Source: JADJQU01 sp035490315
GTDB taxonomy: Bacteria > Planctomycetota > UBA1135 > GCA-002686595
Direction of reading: 5' to 3'
DNA: 64,000 nucleotides
Assembly (NCBI GenBank): GCA_035490315.1
Contig: DATHET010000221.1
Location: 1 to 64,000, forward strand
The notes under the pieces are model-generated. The model searched no databases. It worked only from the letters and a program-made list of their open reading frames with translations, and was not told where the DNA came from. Shown in pieces: positions 15,801 through 24,795 of this stretch. How positions within the stretch are numbered: position 1 is the stretch's first letter; every line of letters begins with the position of its first letter. The position numbers and the translations under genes are program-made.

Positions 15801-17267
15801 TCAGGCGATCAGCTCGTGCAGCACGTTTCCTGACACATCCGTCAAGCGGAAATCGCGGCCCGAATAGCGATACGTAAGCTTCGTGTGATCGATGCCGAGC
15901 AGGTGCAGGATCGTCGCGTGCAGATCGTGCACATGCACCGGCTTTTCGGCGGCCTTGAAGCCAAATTCGTCGGTCGAGCCGTGGGCGATCCCACCTTTGA
16001 TACCACCGCCGGCGAGCCAGATCGTGAAGCCGAAGGGATTGTGATCGCGGCCGTTCGCCGTGCTCCCGCCGTTGCTGCCGACTTCCATCACCGGCGTGCG
16101 GCCGAACTCCGAGCCGCAGACGATCAGGGTCTTCTCGAACAGCCCGCGCGACTTCAAGTCCTTGATCACGGCGGCGAAGGGCTTGTCCGAATCGCGCGCG
16201 GTGTCGCGGTGCATGAGGATGTCGCCGTGGTGATCCCAGGGATCGTGGTTGGCGTAGTAGACCTGCACCATGCGCACGCCGCGCTCGACCAGGCGCACCG
16301 CCAGCAGGCAACCGCGCGCCGTGCTGCCGCGACCGTAGAGCTCCAGGGTCGCTTTCGATTCCTTGCGGATGTCGAAGACGTCGAGCGCTTCGGTCTGCAT
16401 GCGGTAGGCGATCTCCATCGAGTCGATGGCGGCGTCGAGGCCCGGATCGGACAGGGCTTCGCGCTTGCGGCGCGCGCGCTCGAGCTCCACGAGCAGGTCG
16501 ATCTCGCGCCGCTGCTCTTCCAGTGAAAACTTGTCGTTGCGCAGGAACTTCACCAGCTTCTTCGGGTCGAATTCCTTGCCGATCAATTCGCCGGGAATCT
16601 GGTGCTCGACGCGGTCGGAGATGTACGTGCCCTGGTGCATCGCCGGCAGGAAGGCGTTGTTCCACAAAGGCGGCCCGCAGGTCGTCGGCACGTCGGGGCA
16701 GAGCACGACGAAGCCGGGGAGGTTCTTGTTGCTCGAGCCGAGCCCGTAGGTCAGCCACGAGCCCATCGCGGGCCGGCCGACCTGGGTGTGGCCGGTGTTC
16801 AGCATCAGGAGCGAGGGCTCGTGATTCGGGATGTCGGTGTGCATCGAATGCACGAAGCACATGTCGTCCGCGCACTCGCCGAGCAGCGGGAAGAGCTCGC
16901 TGATTTCCCTGCCGCACTGGCCGTACTTCTTGAACGTGAACGGCGAGCGCATCAGCATCCCGGTCTTGCGCTCGGTCGGGACTTCACCGCCCGGCAGCGG
17001 CTTGCCGTGGAACTTGTCGAGCATCGGCTTGGGGTCGAAGCTGTCGACCTGGGACAAGCCGCCGTTCATCATCAGGAAGATCACCGCGGTGGCCTTCGGG
17101 GGATGATCGAAGGGGCGCGGGTCCGCGGCGCCATCGGTGCTCGTTGCCGCGCGCGCGATCGACTCGTTGACCAGGCTCGCGAAGGCGAGCATGCCGAAGC
17201 CTCCGCCGATGCGGCGCAGAGCGTCGCGGCGCGTCAGTGGCTGGCGGAACGGTTGGTGAGGATGCAT
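15801..17267 (-). CDS. DUF1501 protein with Tat signal
   Basis: This 488-residue protein has a twin-arginine leader (LTRRDALRRIGGGFGMLAFA) and the DUF1501 domain: AVIFLMMNGGLSQVDSFDPK, THLIKE-type metal region replaced by NHEPSLLMLNTGHTQVGRP, WDHHGDI, IVCGSEFGRTP and GRDHNPFGFT. DUF1501 is related to the sulfatase/alkaline-phosphatase fold, and the conserved Asp/His residues probably bind metal. It starts 14 bp after the PSD1-type cytochrome gene, the standard planctomycete pair thought to act in degradation of complex substrates outside the cytoplasm. The actual reaction is not known. Confidence 0.93.
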   Translation of the reverse strand: MHPHQPFRQPLTRRDALRRIGGGFGMLAFASLVNESIARAATSTDGAADPRPFDHPPKATAVIFLMMNGGLSQVDSFDPKPMLDKFHGKPLPGGEVPTERKTGMLMRSPFTFKKYGQCGREISELFPLLGECADDMCFVHSMHTDIPNHEPSLLMLNTGHTQVGRPAMGSWLTYGLGSSNKNLPGFVVLCPDVPTTCGPPLWNNAFLPAMHQGTYISDRVEHQIPGELIGKEFDPKKLVKFLRNDKFSLEEQRREIDLLVELERARRKREALSDPGLDAAIDSMEIAYRMQTEALDVFDIRKESKATLELYGRGSTARGCLLAVRLVERGVRMVQVYYANHDPWDHHGDILMHRDTARDSDKPFAAVIKDLKSRGLFEKTLIVCGSEFGRTPVMEVGSNGGSTANGRDHNPFGFTIWLAGGGIKGGIAHGSTDEFGFKAAEKPVHVHDLHATILHLLGIDHTKLTYRYSGRDFRLTDVSGNVLHELIA

Positions 17268-17281
17268 GGGAGCGGAGTCAT

Positions 17282-20200
17282 TCAGCGCACGAAGAGGAAT
17301 TCATGCGAGGAGAGCAGCACTTTCGCATATCTCCCGAGGATCGTGACGGGCAAGGGCTTCTGCGCGGGCTTGGCCGCCGGATCAGCGCCCTGCACGCCGG
17401 CCATCATTCCGGGCTGTGCGTCGGATTCCTTGTCGGGCGAATCCGCTTCGTCCTCGCCCATCTCGTCCGATTTCTTGTCCGGCTTCTCGGGTTTGGACTT
17501 CGGCTTGTCCTTGGCCTCGAGCTCTTCCTTCAGGCGCGCCGCCTTGCGCTCCTCGAATTCCTTCATCGGCTCCGCGGCGAGATAAGCGAGGCCCGCGCGC
17601 ACTTCATCGTCGTCGGCCGCTCGCGCGAAAAGCAGGGAATAGAGCTTCTGGATCTTTGCCTTGTCGTCGGCTTCCGTCTCGACGCGCTTCGCCAGCAATT
17701 CGGCGCATTGCTGCATGAAATCGCTGTTCATCAGGAACAGGCGCTGCAGCGGAACGTGGGTCGTGAAGCGGCGCTCGCTGCTCGCATTCGGCGCGGGGAA
17801 ATCGAACAAGGCCAGGAACTCGTCGGGCTTGTAGCGGCTGACCTGCCCGTAGATCGTGCGTCGCACCTTGTAGGGCGTCAGCTTTTCCGACGGACCGCCC
17901 ATCTTCAGCTCGAGCGCGCCCGCGGCGAAGAGCGCCGAGTCGCGGATCTGCTCGGCCGTCAGGCGGCGATCGTTCGCGCGCCAGTACAAACGGTTGCCCG
18001 AGTCCTTGGCGAAATCGACTTCCGAATTGGCGTCGGAGAGCTGGTAGGTCGCGCTGAGCAGGATCGCGCGGTGCAGCTTCTTCAGCGACATCCCGCCCTC
18101 GACGAACAGCGAAGCGAGGTGCTCGAGCAGCTCCGGATTCATCGGCCGCTCGCCGCTTAGCCCAAAATCGCTCGGCGTGTCGACGATCCCCGTTCCGAAG
18201 TGGCCCTTCCAGATGCGGTTGGCGATCACGCGCATCGTGATCGGATGAGCGACGATCGCATCGGCGAGCTCGAGGCGCCCGCTGCCCTTGGTGAACCCGA
18301 TCGGCTGGTCCGCGCACAACAGCGCGGGGAAGTGCGAAGGCACTTCGGCGCCGAGACGGAAGGGACTGCCGCGCTGATGGACCTTGATCGGAGTCGGAGC
18401 CGCGACGTCGATCACGCCGTGGACGTAGGGAAACTTCGGCGGCAGGTCCTTGCGCAGCTTCTTGATGTCCGCGCGCAGCTCCTCGAGGTAGCGGCGTCGA
18501 TCGGCACCGAGCTGGCGCTCGAGCCCAAAGCCCGAAAAAGAAAAGACGCCCGGCTTGGCTGAATCGAAATCGCCTTGCGCGATGTCGACCTCGCTGTCGA
18601 GGTCGTGATCGAACATGTCGACCCACAGAGAGTTCTTCTCTCCGGGCAACCCCTTCAATTCCAGACCGCAGCCCGGGCAGAAATCGTCGTTGGTCAAGAA
18701 CTCGTCGGGCAGGTTCGCCTTCTTTTTCTTCTTCGTCTCCGGCTGGGCCTTGGCGCGGATGACGTCGTTCTCTTCCTCGACTTCGATGTGCTCGAACATG
18801 ATGTCGAGCAGCTGCTCCTGGAACTCGTCGGCGATTTTCGCGGCCTCGTCCTTCTTCCCGCGCGCGGCGATCATCGCCTGCCACTTCTCCAGATACTTGT
18901 AGTGCTTCGGCGGTTTGACCAGGAAGGCGAGCCAGCGGTCGAACAGCTCGTAATCGAGCTTCTCCTCCGACGCGACCAGCGCCTTGTCCTTCTTCGGCTC
19001 GCCGAGCACGCGCCACGCGGCTTTCATGTAGCGCGCCGATTGCAGAGCCAGCGTCTGCGCCAGCTGCCGGCTCTCGGTCTTCTGGAATTCCCGCAGCAGC
19101 TTCGCCTTGTTCTCGATGCGCTTGTCGGCCGTCTTGAACTCGTCGACGACCGACTGCGGCACTCGCGGATACTCGTGATAAGTCGTGTTCCTGAACACGC
19201 CGGCGAGCGCGTAGTAATCCTCGGTCGGCACCGCGTCGTACTTGTGGTCGTGACAGCGCGCGCAGGCGATCGTCAGGCCGAGGAAACCGCGCGACACCGC
19301 ATCGACGCGATCGTGGCGCTCGTCGGCGCGCGTGACCTCGACCGAGCCGTTGTCGTACAGCCAAGGGCCGAGCCCGAGGAAGCCAAGTCCCGGCAAGAGC
19401 GCGACGCGCGCTTTTTCGTCGTGCTGATCCGCGGCGAGCTGTGCCTTGACGAAGGTGTCGTAGGGCATGTCGTCGTTGAAAGCCTGAACGACCCAGTCGC
19501 GATAGAGATAAGCGTTCGGGTAGGGGTTGTAGCCGCGGCCCATGGGATCGAGGCTGCGGCAATCGTCCTCGCCGTAACGCGCGACATCGAGCCACCAGCG
19601 ACCCCAGGCTTCGCCGTACTGCGGCGAGGCGAGCAGCCGATCGACGACCTTCGCGAAGGCGGCCGGCGATTCGTCGGCCACGAAGGCGGCGACTTCCTCG
19701 GGAGTCGGCGGCAAGCCGGTCAGATCCAGGCTCGCGCGGCGAATCAAGGCAACTCGCGTTGCGGGAGCCACCGGCGACAAGCCCTCGCGCTCCTGGCGCG
19801 CGAGCACGAAGCGGTCGATGTCGCTGATCGCCCAGCCGGCATTCTTGACACTCGGCGGCGCAGGCTTCGACAAGGGTTGCAGCGACCAGAACGAGCGCTG
19901 TTCAGCGAGTCGTTGCTTTGCCGCGCCGCTCGAAGCCGCCGGCTTCTCGTCCGGCCAGTACGCTCCGCTCTTCACCCACTCCTCGAGCGCCGCGATCTCG
20001 TCATCCGGCAGCTTCGAGCGCTTCTGCGGCATCTTCAGCTTAGGATGGCTGTGCCGAATGGCCTGGATCAAGAGACTGGCATCCGCATCGCCGATCATGA
20101 TCGCGGCCCCCGAATCGCCGCCCTTCATCAAGGCCTCGCGCGAATCGAGCCGCAGTCCGCCATCCGCATCCTCGGCGTGGCACTCCTCGCAACGGTTGAC

Positions 20201-20320
20201 CAGGATCGGGCGCACCTTCGTCTCGAAGAGCACCGCGAGCGGATCGGGCTTGGGATCCTGCGCGCTGAGCGCGAGACCGAGAAGGAACAGGGCCAATCCG
20301 CTCGTGGTGAGTAGATGCAC
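17282..20320 (-). CDS. PSD1 cytochrome protein (planctomycete cytochrome C, DUF1549, DUF1553)
   Basis: This 1012-residue exported protein has a signal peptide (residues 1-20), a PSCyt1 c-type haem domain with CEECH near residue 43 and a distal KMPQ Met region, then DUF1549 (about 150-370; VARYGEDDCRS and IACARCHDHKYD with a second CxxCH) and DUF1553 (about 690-960; NRIWKGHFGTGIVDTPSDFG, LLSATYQLS). A region near residue 545 carries CPGC. The linker close to the C-terminus is rich in Lys/Glu/Asp. It is paired with the DUF1501 gene downstream. In planctomycetes such pairs are abundant and are inferred to form an extracytoplasmic redox or hydrolytic unit. Confidence 0.94.
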   Translation of the reverse strand: MHLLTTSGLALFLLGLALSAQDPKPDPLAVLFETKVRPILVNRCEECHAEDADGGLRLDSREALMKGGDSGAAIMIGDADASLLIQAIRHSHPKLKMPQKRSKLPDDEIAALEEWVKSGAYWPDEKPAASSGAAKQRLAEQRSFWSLQPLSKPAPPSVKNAGWAISDIDRFVLARQEREGLSPVAPATRVALIRRASLDLTGLPPTPEEVAAFVADESPAAFAKVVDRLLASPQYGEAWGRWWLDVARYGEDDCRSLDPMGRGYNPYPNAYLYRDWVVQAFNDDMPYDTFVKAQLAADQHDEKARVALLPGLGFLGLGPWLYDNGSVEVTRADERHDRVDAVSRGFLGLTIACARCHDHKYDAVPTEDYYALAGVFRNTTYHEYPRVPQSVVDEFKTADKRIENKAKLLREFQKTESRQLAQTLALQSARYMKAAWRVLGEPKKDKALVASEEKLDYELFDRWLAFLVKPPKHYKYLEKWQAMIAARGKKDEAAKIADEFQEQLLDIMFEHIEVEEENDVIRAKAQPETKKKKKANLPDEFLTNDDFCPGCGLELKGLPGEKNSLWVDMFDHDLDSEVDIAQGDFDSAKPGVFSFSGFGLERQLGADRRRYLEELRADIKKLRKDLPPKFPYVHGVIDVAAPTPIKVHQRGSPFRLGAEVPSHFPALLCADQPIGFTKGSGRLELADAIVAHPITMRVIANRIWKGHFGTGIVDTPSDFGLSGERPMNPELLEHLASLFVEGGMSLKKLHRAILLSATYQLSDANSEVDFAKDSGNRLYWRANDRRLTAEQIRDSALFAAGALELKMGGPSEKLTPYKVRRTIYGQVSRYKPDEFLALFDFPAPNASSERRFTTHVPLQRLFLMNSDFMQQCAELLAKRVETEADDKAKIQKLYSLLFARAADDDEVRAGLAYLAAEPMKEFEERKAARLKEELEAKDKPKSKPEKPDKKSDEMGEDEADSPDKESDAQPGMMAGVQGADPAAKPAQKPLPVTILGRYAKVLLSSHEFLFVR

Positions 20321-20400
20321 GGAAGATCGAAGGACGGTGAACTTCTGAGCTACGGGATCAGCGCTGGGCAGGCATCGCGGGCGTCCGTAGTCTAGCGCCC

Positions 20401-21399
20401 ATGCGAATCCCCGACCGGCTCGCCTTCCTCCTCGCTGCCGCAGGCCTCTCCTGCGTCTCCGCCCAGGCCCCCGAGCGCCCCAAGAAACCCGGAGTCACCA
20501 CGCCCCACGTGCGCATCGCCATCGAAAAGCTCGTGCCCGACGCCGTGTTCGAGATCCCGGGAAATCCTGATTGGATCGCCATCGACGAGGACGTGTGGGT
20601 CTCCAACGCGCCCAAGGACAGCGTCGCGCGGCTCGATCCGAAGACCAACCTGGTCCAGGCGATGATCGCGGTCGGCAAGGAGCCGGGCTGCGGGCTCGCC
20701 GCGGGATTCGGAAGCCTGTGGGTGCCCAATTGCGGCGACTCGACGATGTCCCGCGTCGACCTGAAGAGCGGGCAAGTGACCGCGACGTTTCCGATGAAGT
20801 TCGCGGATTCCGAAGGCGGCATCGCGACGGGCGCGGGGAGCGTGTGGCTCGTGACCGACGAGCGCTCGACGCTGGTGCGTCTCGATCCTTCGAACAACAA
20901 GGTCGTCGCCGAGATTCGTGTGGCGCCGGGCTCCTTCGCCGTAGCGTTCGGCGAGAAGGCGGTGTTCGTCACGAGCACGAAGGAGAGCCTGGTGACGCGC
21001 ATCGATCCGCTGACGAATCTGATCGTCGAGACGGTCAAGGTCGGGCCTTCGCCGCGTTTCCTCGCGGTCGGCGAGGGCTCGGTGTGGACGCTCAATCAAG
21101 GCGATGGCTCGATCTCGCGCGTCGATCTGAAGACCAACAAGGTCGTCGCGACGATCGAAGCGGGAATTCCTGGCGGCGGAGGCGAGATCGCGGTCGGCGA
21201 AGGCTCGGTGTGGGCCACGTCGTTCGGCTATCCGATCACGCGCATCGATCCGGCGAGCAACAAAGTCGTGCAGCAGTTCTTCGGACCCGGCGGAGATGCG
21301 ATTCGCGTGGGGCTCGGATCCGTGTGGCTGTCGAATCTGCGCGCGGGGAACATGTGGCGCATCGATCCGCGCCGCATCGAGGCGACGCGGGCGGACTGA
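20401..21399 (+). CDS. Exported YVTN/virginiamycin B lyase-like beta-propeller protein
   Basis: This 332-residue protein has a signal peptide (about residues 1-22) and a run of roughly 42-residue repeats of the pattern GSVWVxN...D.TVSRIDPKTNKVVATI. Examples are VWVSNAPKDSVARLDPKTN, SLWVPNCGDSTMSRVDLKSG and SVWLSNLRAGNMWRIDPRR. Six to seven blades can be counted, typical of the Vgb/NHL-like propellers. These proteins bind ligands or act as lyases; the residues defining lyase activity cannot be assigned here. It is divergent from the PSD1 gene. Confidence 0.85.
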   Translation: MRIPDRLAFLLAAAGLSCVSAQAPERPKKPGVTTPHVRIAIEKLVPDAVFEIPGNPDWIAIDEDVWVSNAPKDSVARLDPKTNLVQAMIAVGKEPGCGLAAGFGSLWVPNCGDSTMSRVDLKSGQVTATFPMKFADSEGGIATGAGSVWLVTDERSTLVRLDPSNNKVVAEIRVAPGSFAVAFGEKAVFVTSTKESLVTRIDPLTNLIVETVKVGPSPRFLAVGEGSVWTLNQGDGSISRVDLKTNKVVATIEAGIPGGGGEIAVGEGSVWATSFGYPITRIDPASNKVVQQFFGPGGDAIRVGLGSVWLSNLRAGNMWRIDPRRIEATRAD

Positions 21400-21466
21400 C
21401 TCAGTTCTACTCGCATGAACTTCCGGGAGATTGCGGTCTTGTTTTCCGTCGCATTCCTAGTCGGCA

Positions 21467-21769
21467 ATGAACGCTGAGGACCTCCCGCGAAAAGTCGGCG
21501 GACTTCCGGTGCTCGCGGCTTGCCCTTCCACGGACTACCTGCCTCTGAGCGGAATCGACGGGATGAGAGGGCCTGGCCGCGGCGACTTCAGAGCGTTTCA
21601 TTGTTTGGCGGTGTGCGCAGAAGACGATGGAAGCGTCTTCGTCTTCTACTGCGCGGCTGATTGGCAGACGATTGCTGACGACTGGTATCCGACCTTGGAG
21701 GACGCGCTCCACAGCCTCGAGAAGCGACATCCCGGCATCGGCGCGACACTCGTCCGCGTTCCCGGCTGA
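21467..21769 (+). CDS. Small hypothetical protein
   Basis: This 100-residue frame starts ATG AAC GCT and ends at 21769. Its composition (DFRAFHCLAVCAEDDGSVFVFYC followed by ADDWYPTLEDALHSLEKRH) looks like a real compact alpha/beta protein rather than a shadow: the second half is an amphipathic helix of a kind often seen in short conserved proteins. It lies 24 bp before the first possible thpR start, so the two may be cotranscribed. I recognise no family. Confidence 0.5.
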   Translation: MNAEDLPRKVGGLPVLAACPSTDYLPLSGIDGMRGPGRGDFRAFHCLAVCAEDDGSVFVFYCAADWQTIADDWYPTLEDALHSLEKRHPGIGATLVRVPG

Positions 21770-21808
21770 GTCGAAGTCACGGAAGTCGCGAAGTTGTCAG
21801 CGTGTGAT

Positions 21809-22366
21809 ATGCGGACCTTCCTCGCGATCGACCTGTCACCGGCGGCGAAAGTGCTCGCCCATCAGATGCAGCAATCGCTGCGCGGCATTCGCGGTCTCAG
21901 GCTGACTCGCCCCGAGCAGTGTCACCTAACCCTGAAATTCCTGGGCGAAATCGATGAACCCCAGCGAGAGCGATTCAGCAAAGCCCTGAGCCTGATCCGC
22001 CAACCCACGTTCCAGCTCTCGCTGACGCACCTTGGCGTGTTCCCCAACGAGCGCCGGCCGCGCGTGATCTGGCTTGGCGTTTCCGACGAGCCCGCGCTCA
22101 GGACCTTGGCCTCAGCCGTAGACCTCGCGACGAATTCGATCACCGCCGACAAGCCCTTCGCGCCGCACATCACGCTCGCCCGCGTCGCGGAGCCTGGCGT
22201 GAGAATCGATCTCGGCCTGCTTACTCCAGGTATGACGAGTGTTCAGGATGGTGGTGGAATACCGGGACTGGTTCGGGTGACTGAATTCGTCTTGTATCAG
22301 TCAGTGCCCAGCGGCGCGGGGATGGAGCATCGGGTCGTGAGGAGGTTCGAGTTCGCCGTGGATTGA
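21809..22366 (+). CDS. thpR: RNA 2',3'-cyclic phosphodiesterase (2H family)
   Basis: This 185-residue protein has both 2H motifs: CHLTLKFLG (first HxTx) and PHITLARV (second HxTx), plus the family opening MRTFLAIDLSP. 2H proteins of this type open RNA 2',3'-cyclic phosphates and were named 2'-5' RNA ligase. ATG 21809 fits the family start; a TTG 15 nt upstream would add five residues. Oddly, the stretch encoding SVQDGGGIPG near residues 145-156 is nearly identical in DNA to one arm of the dispersed palindrome family at 30-36 kb, so part of the C-terminal domain looks repeat-derived. Confidence 0.85.
   Translation: MRTFLAIDLSPAAKVLAHQMQQSLRGIRGLRLTRPEQCHLTLKFLGEIDEPQRERFSKALSLIRQPTFQLSLTHLGVFPNERRPRVIWLGVSDEPALRTLASAVDLATNSITADKPFAPHITLARVAEPGVRIDLGLLTPGMTSVQDGGGIPGLVRVTEFVLYQSVPSGAGMEHRVVRRFEFAVD
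22239..22266 (+). repeat. Half-copy of the dispersed palindrome inside thpR
   Basis: About 26 bases here match the right arm of the 30-36 kb palindromes (TTCAGGATGG, TGGTGGAAT and ACCGGG in the same order and spacing). The bases just upstream (TGCTTACTC at 22218) also resemble the inner part of the element. The sequence is in frame with thpR and does not interrupt it. Confidence 0.7.
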
Positions 22367-22368
22367 GT

Positions 22369-23592
22369 TCAGCGGACGATGGCCTCGATCGAATTCGAGC
22401 GGTGCACGGTGCCCACGCCGGGGTCGACGATGCGGGCCTGGAAGATCTGCAGCTGGCCCAGGGGGACGCCCAGGCGGAAGCTCCAGTTGACGTCGACGCT
22501 GCCCTGAAGGGGGACGGTCCCAAGCGGGATGTAGGTCTGGAGGACCGCCAGGTTTTCGACGAGCACGCCGGCGCTCGGCAGGACTTGCGGCGTCGTTCCG
22601 CAGTTGAGGGTCGCGCTCGTGCCTGGCTGCGCGCGCAACCGCAGTCTGATCGTGGCGCCAGGCGATGGCGTGCCGATCATCTCGAGGGTGGGCTCGATGG
22701 TGGGTTGCGTCGTGAGAAGGCCGCTGGAAAAGATGACTGGCGGCGTCGGCTGGTAGGTCATCTGCGACGTCCGTGCGTGAGCCCCGACCCAGAAGGAATC
22801 CGCTTCATACCCAGACCACCCCATACCACCGCGGGCCAGCCCGACCGGACCTCCGGTGAGGACCATCAGCGGGTGGACGTTCGAGCTCGCGAATACGCTA
22901 AGGCCCGGTCCGCCGTTGCCGCCATGCACGTATCCATCGCTCAGACCGCCCGGGCCCCCACGAGCTTGCGAGAGCGAAAAGTGCACGCGCCCGAACCCGG
23001 TTTGAGCCAGTCCGGCGGCACCGTCTTCGGCGGTGGGGCCGAAAATGAAACCGGGGGCGCCCTGTCCTCCTTGAATGATCGCCTGGACGATCTGAGCGCG
23101 CGCGTTGTACACGGAAACTCCAGCATCCCGCCTGACAACGATCGGCCCGCTGGTCACGTCGAGAATGCGAACGTCGGTGCTGTCGTACACCAGGATCGTC
23201 GTGTCTACGCGCTGCACCAGGACCGTGCCCTGACAATTCTTGACCTGTACTTCGTTCAGGTACGAGGTCACCGGCTCGACGTTCACGAGGGCCGCGATCT
23301 GTCCGACCGGCACGAGGCTCAAGATGATGTCGCCGTTGGTCATCACGCTGCCCTGTCCGAGAACGGTCACTCCTTTGCTGAGCGTGAAGGAGCTGTACGT
23401 TCCTGCGCGGACGATGATTACGTCTCCCGGTACTGCGATGGCGACCGCCGGCGGGATGTCGATGTAGTTCGTCCCTGGCCCATTCGCTTGATCGACGATC
23501 CACGTCGAGCAGAACGCAGGCGAGACCAGCAGGGCGAGTGCGAAGACGGTCGAGAACGTGGAACGCACGGAATGAACGATCTGCCTCTGCAT
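22369..23592 (-). CDS. Secreted beta-helix-type protein
   Basis: This 407-residue protein has a signal peptide (residues about 1-28, TFSTVFALALLVSPAF). A right-handed beta-helix-like start follows (WIVDQANGPGTNYIDIPPAV, VPGDVIIVRAGTYSSFTLSK), the pattern of DUF1565/pectate-lyase-like proteins. The central region is Gly-rich (GGPGGLSDGYVHGGNGGPG). The C-terminal third has GTPSPGATIRLRLRAQPGTS and ends in a strand-rich module common to secreted proteins of deep planctomycetes. No catalytic residues are evident; adhesion or a matrix role is plausible. It converges with thpR with 2 bp between stops. Confidence 0.75.
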   Translation of the reverse strand: MQRQIVHSVRSTFSTVFALALLVSPAFCSTWIVDQANGPGTNYIDIPPAVAIAVPGDVIIVRAGTYSSFTLSKGVTVLGQGSVMTNGDIILSLVPVGQIAALVNVEPVTSYLNEVQVKNCQGTVLVQRVDTTILVYDSTDVRILDVTSGPIVVRRDAGVSVYNARAQIVQAIIQGGQGAPGFIFGPTAEDGAAGLAQTGFGRVHFSLSQARGGPGGLSDGYVHGGNGGPGLSVFASSNVHPLMVLTGGPVGLARGGMGWSGYEADSFWVGAHARTSQMTYQPTPPVIFSSGLLTTQPTIEPTLEMIGTPSPGATIRLRLRAQPGTSATLNCGTTPQVLPSAGVLVENLAVLQTYIPLGTVPLQGSVDVNWSFRLGVPLGQLQIFQARIVDPGVGTVHRSNSIEAIVR

Positions 23593-23622
23593 GGCGAGGT
23601 CCTCCTTGGGCCTGGATCCAGG

Positions 23623-24795
23623 CTACTGCCGCAATGCCATCGGCGATACGACGCGCCCGCCGACGAGCACGGATTGCAGGTCGAGGGTGCGCGGGTGGAG
23701 CACGACCGCGTCGGCGCGCAGGCCGGGGGCGAAGGAGCCGAGCTCGCGTTCCATTCCCAGGGCGCGCGCGGGAGTCTCCGAAGCCATGGTCAGGGCTTCT
23801 TCCGCGCTGAGAATTCCCTGGCGCACGAGCTGCTGCACCATCTCGAGCTGAGAAAGGGCCGAGCCGGCGAGCTGTTTCTCGCTGGTCGGACTGGCGCGGA
23901 AATACCACGCACCGTCGTGTCGCTCGTGGTCGCGGCCGTGCCACTGGAACACGTCGCAGCCGTGACCCGCGCCTTTCAATGCATCGCTGACGAGGCACAG
24001 ACCCTTCGGCCCGCGCGCGCTGAGCGCGAGGTGGATCGCGTCGGCGCCGACGTGCACGAGGTCGCCGATCAACTCGGCGTAGAGGGCTTCACTGGTCAGG
24101 GCAAAACCCGCCAAGCCGACTTCGCGGTGGTGGATGCCGGACATCGCATTGAACAAGTGCGTCGCTCCGACCGCGCCGGCGAGCGCGGCTCGGCGCGCGT
24201 CCTCGGCTGTCGCCGCGCTGTGGCCGAGCGAGACGCGGATGTCCATGCGCACGAGCTCGCTGATCAAGTCGGCAGAGCCGCGCAGCTCTGGCGCGAGAGT
24301 CACGGTGCGGATTCCGCGCCCGCCGCCGCTCGCGGGTCCGACGATCTCGCGCAAGCCCGCCACTGAGGGCTCGGCGAGCACCTCGCGCGGCAACGCTCCC
24401 GCGCGCAAGGGATTCACGAAGGGTCCTTCGAGGTGCAGCCCCACCACACGCGCCATCGGAGTCGACGTCGAAGCATTGCAGGTCTGCGCGTCGCTCCAGA
24501 CTTTCTCCGCGATGGTTCCCAGCTCCCTCGGCGCCGCGGGGAAGAGCGTGGGTTGAAAAGCCGTCGTGCCTGCGCGCGCGAGCGCCGCGGCCATCTCCGC
24601 GAGTTCCCCCACCGGATCGTGGCCGCCGGATCCGTGGACGTGCAGATCGACGAAGCCGGGCGCGACCAGCGGGAGCTCGGTGGACGGCGAGGGATCGGAG
24701 TCGATCTCGATCGACGTGATCCGTTCGCCCGCGAAGCGCAGCACGCCGGGCACCATCCGACCGCCGATCAGCAGGCGGCCTCGCAGCTCGCTCAC
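23623..24795 (-). CDS. nagA: N-acetylglucosamine-6-phosphate deacetylase
   Basis: This 390-residue amidohydrolase has the NagA motif series: PGFVDLHVHGSGGHD (strand-1 metal His region), LHLEGPFVNP (metal Glu), SLGHSAAT (His), GATHLFNAMSGIHHREVG (His) and CLVSDALKGAG (catalytic Asp). It deacetylates GlcNAc-6-phosphate to glucosamine-6-phosphate in amino-sugar or peptidoglycan recycling. Its ATG overlaps the stop of rsmD (ATGA), so the two are cotranslated. No nagB or transporter is next to it. Confidence 0.93.
   Translation of the reverse strand: MSELRGRLLIGGRMVPGVLRFAGERITSIEIDSDPSPSTELPLVAPGFVDLHVHGSGGHDPVGELAEMAAALARAGTTAFQPTLFPAAPRELGTIAEKVWSDAQTCNASTSTPMARVVGLHLEGPFVNPLRAGALPREVLAEPSVAGLREIVGPASGGGRGIRTVTLAPELRGSADLISELVRMDIRVSLGHSAATAEDARRAALAGAVGATHLFNAMSGIHHREVGLAGFALTSEALYAELIGDLVHVGADAIHLALSARGPKGLCLVSDALKGAGHGCDVFQWHGRDHERHDGAWYFRASPTSEKQLAGSALSQLEMVQQLVRQGILSAEEALTMASETPARALGMERELGSFAPGLRADAVVLHPRTLDLQSVLVGGRVVSPMALRQ

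Noticed and set aside
18575..20314. Forward frame of 579 codons opposite the PSD1 gene
   Set aside because: It is rich in Arg, Leu, Val and His in an antisense pattern, while the reverse strand has full domain matches.
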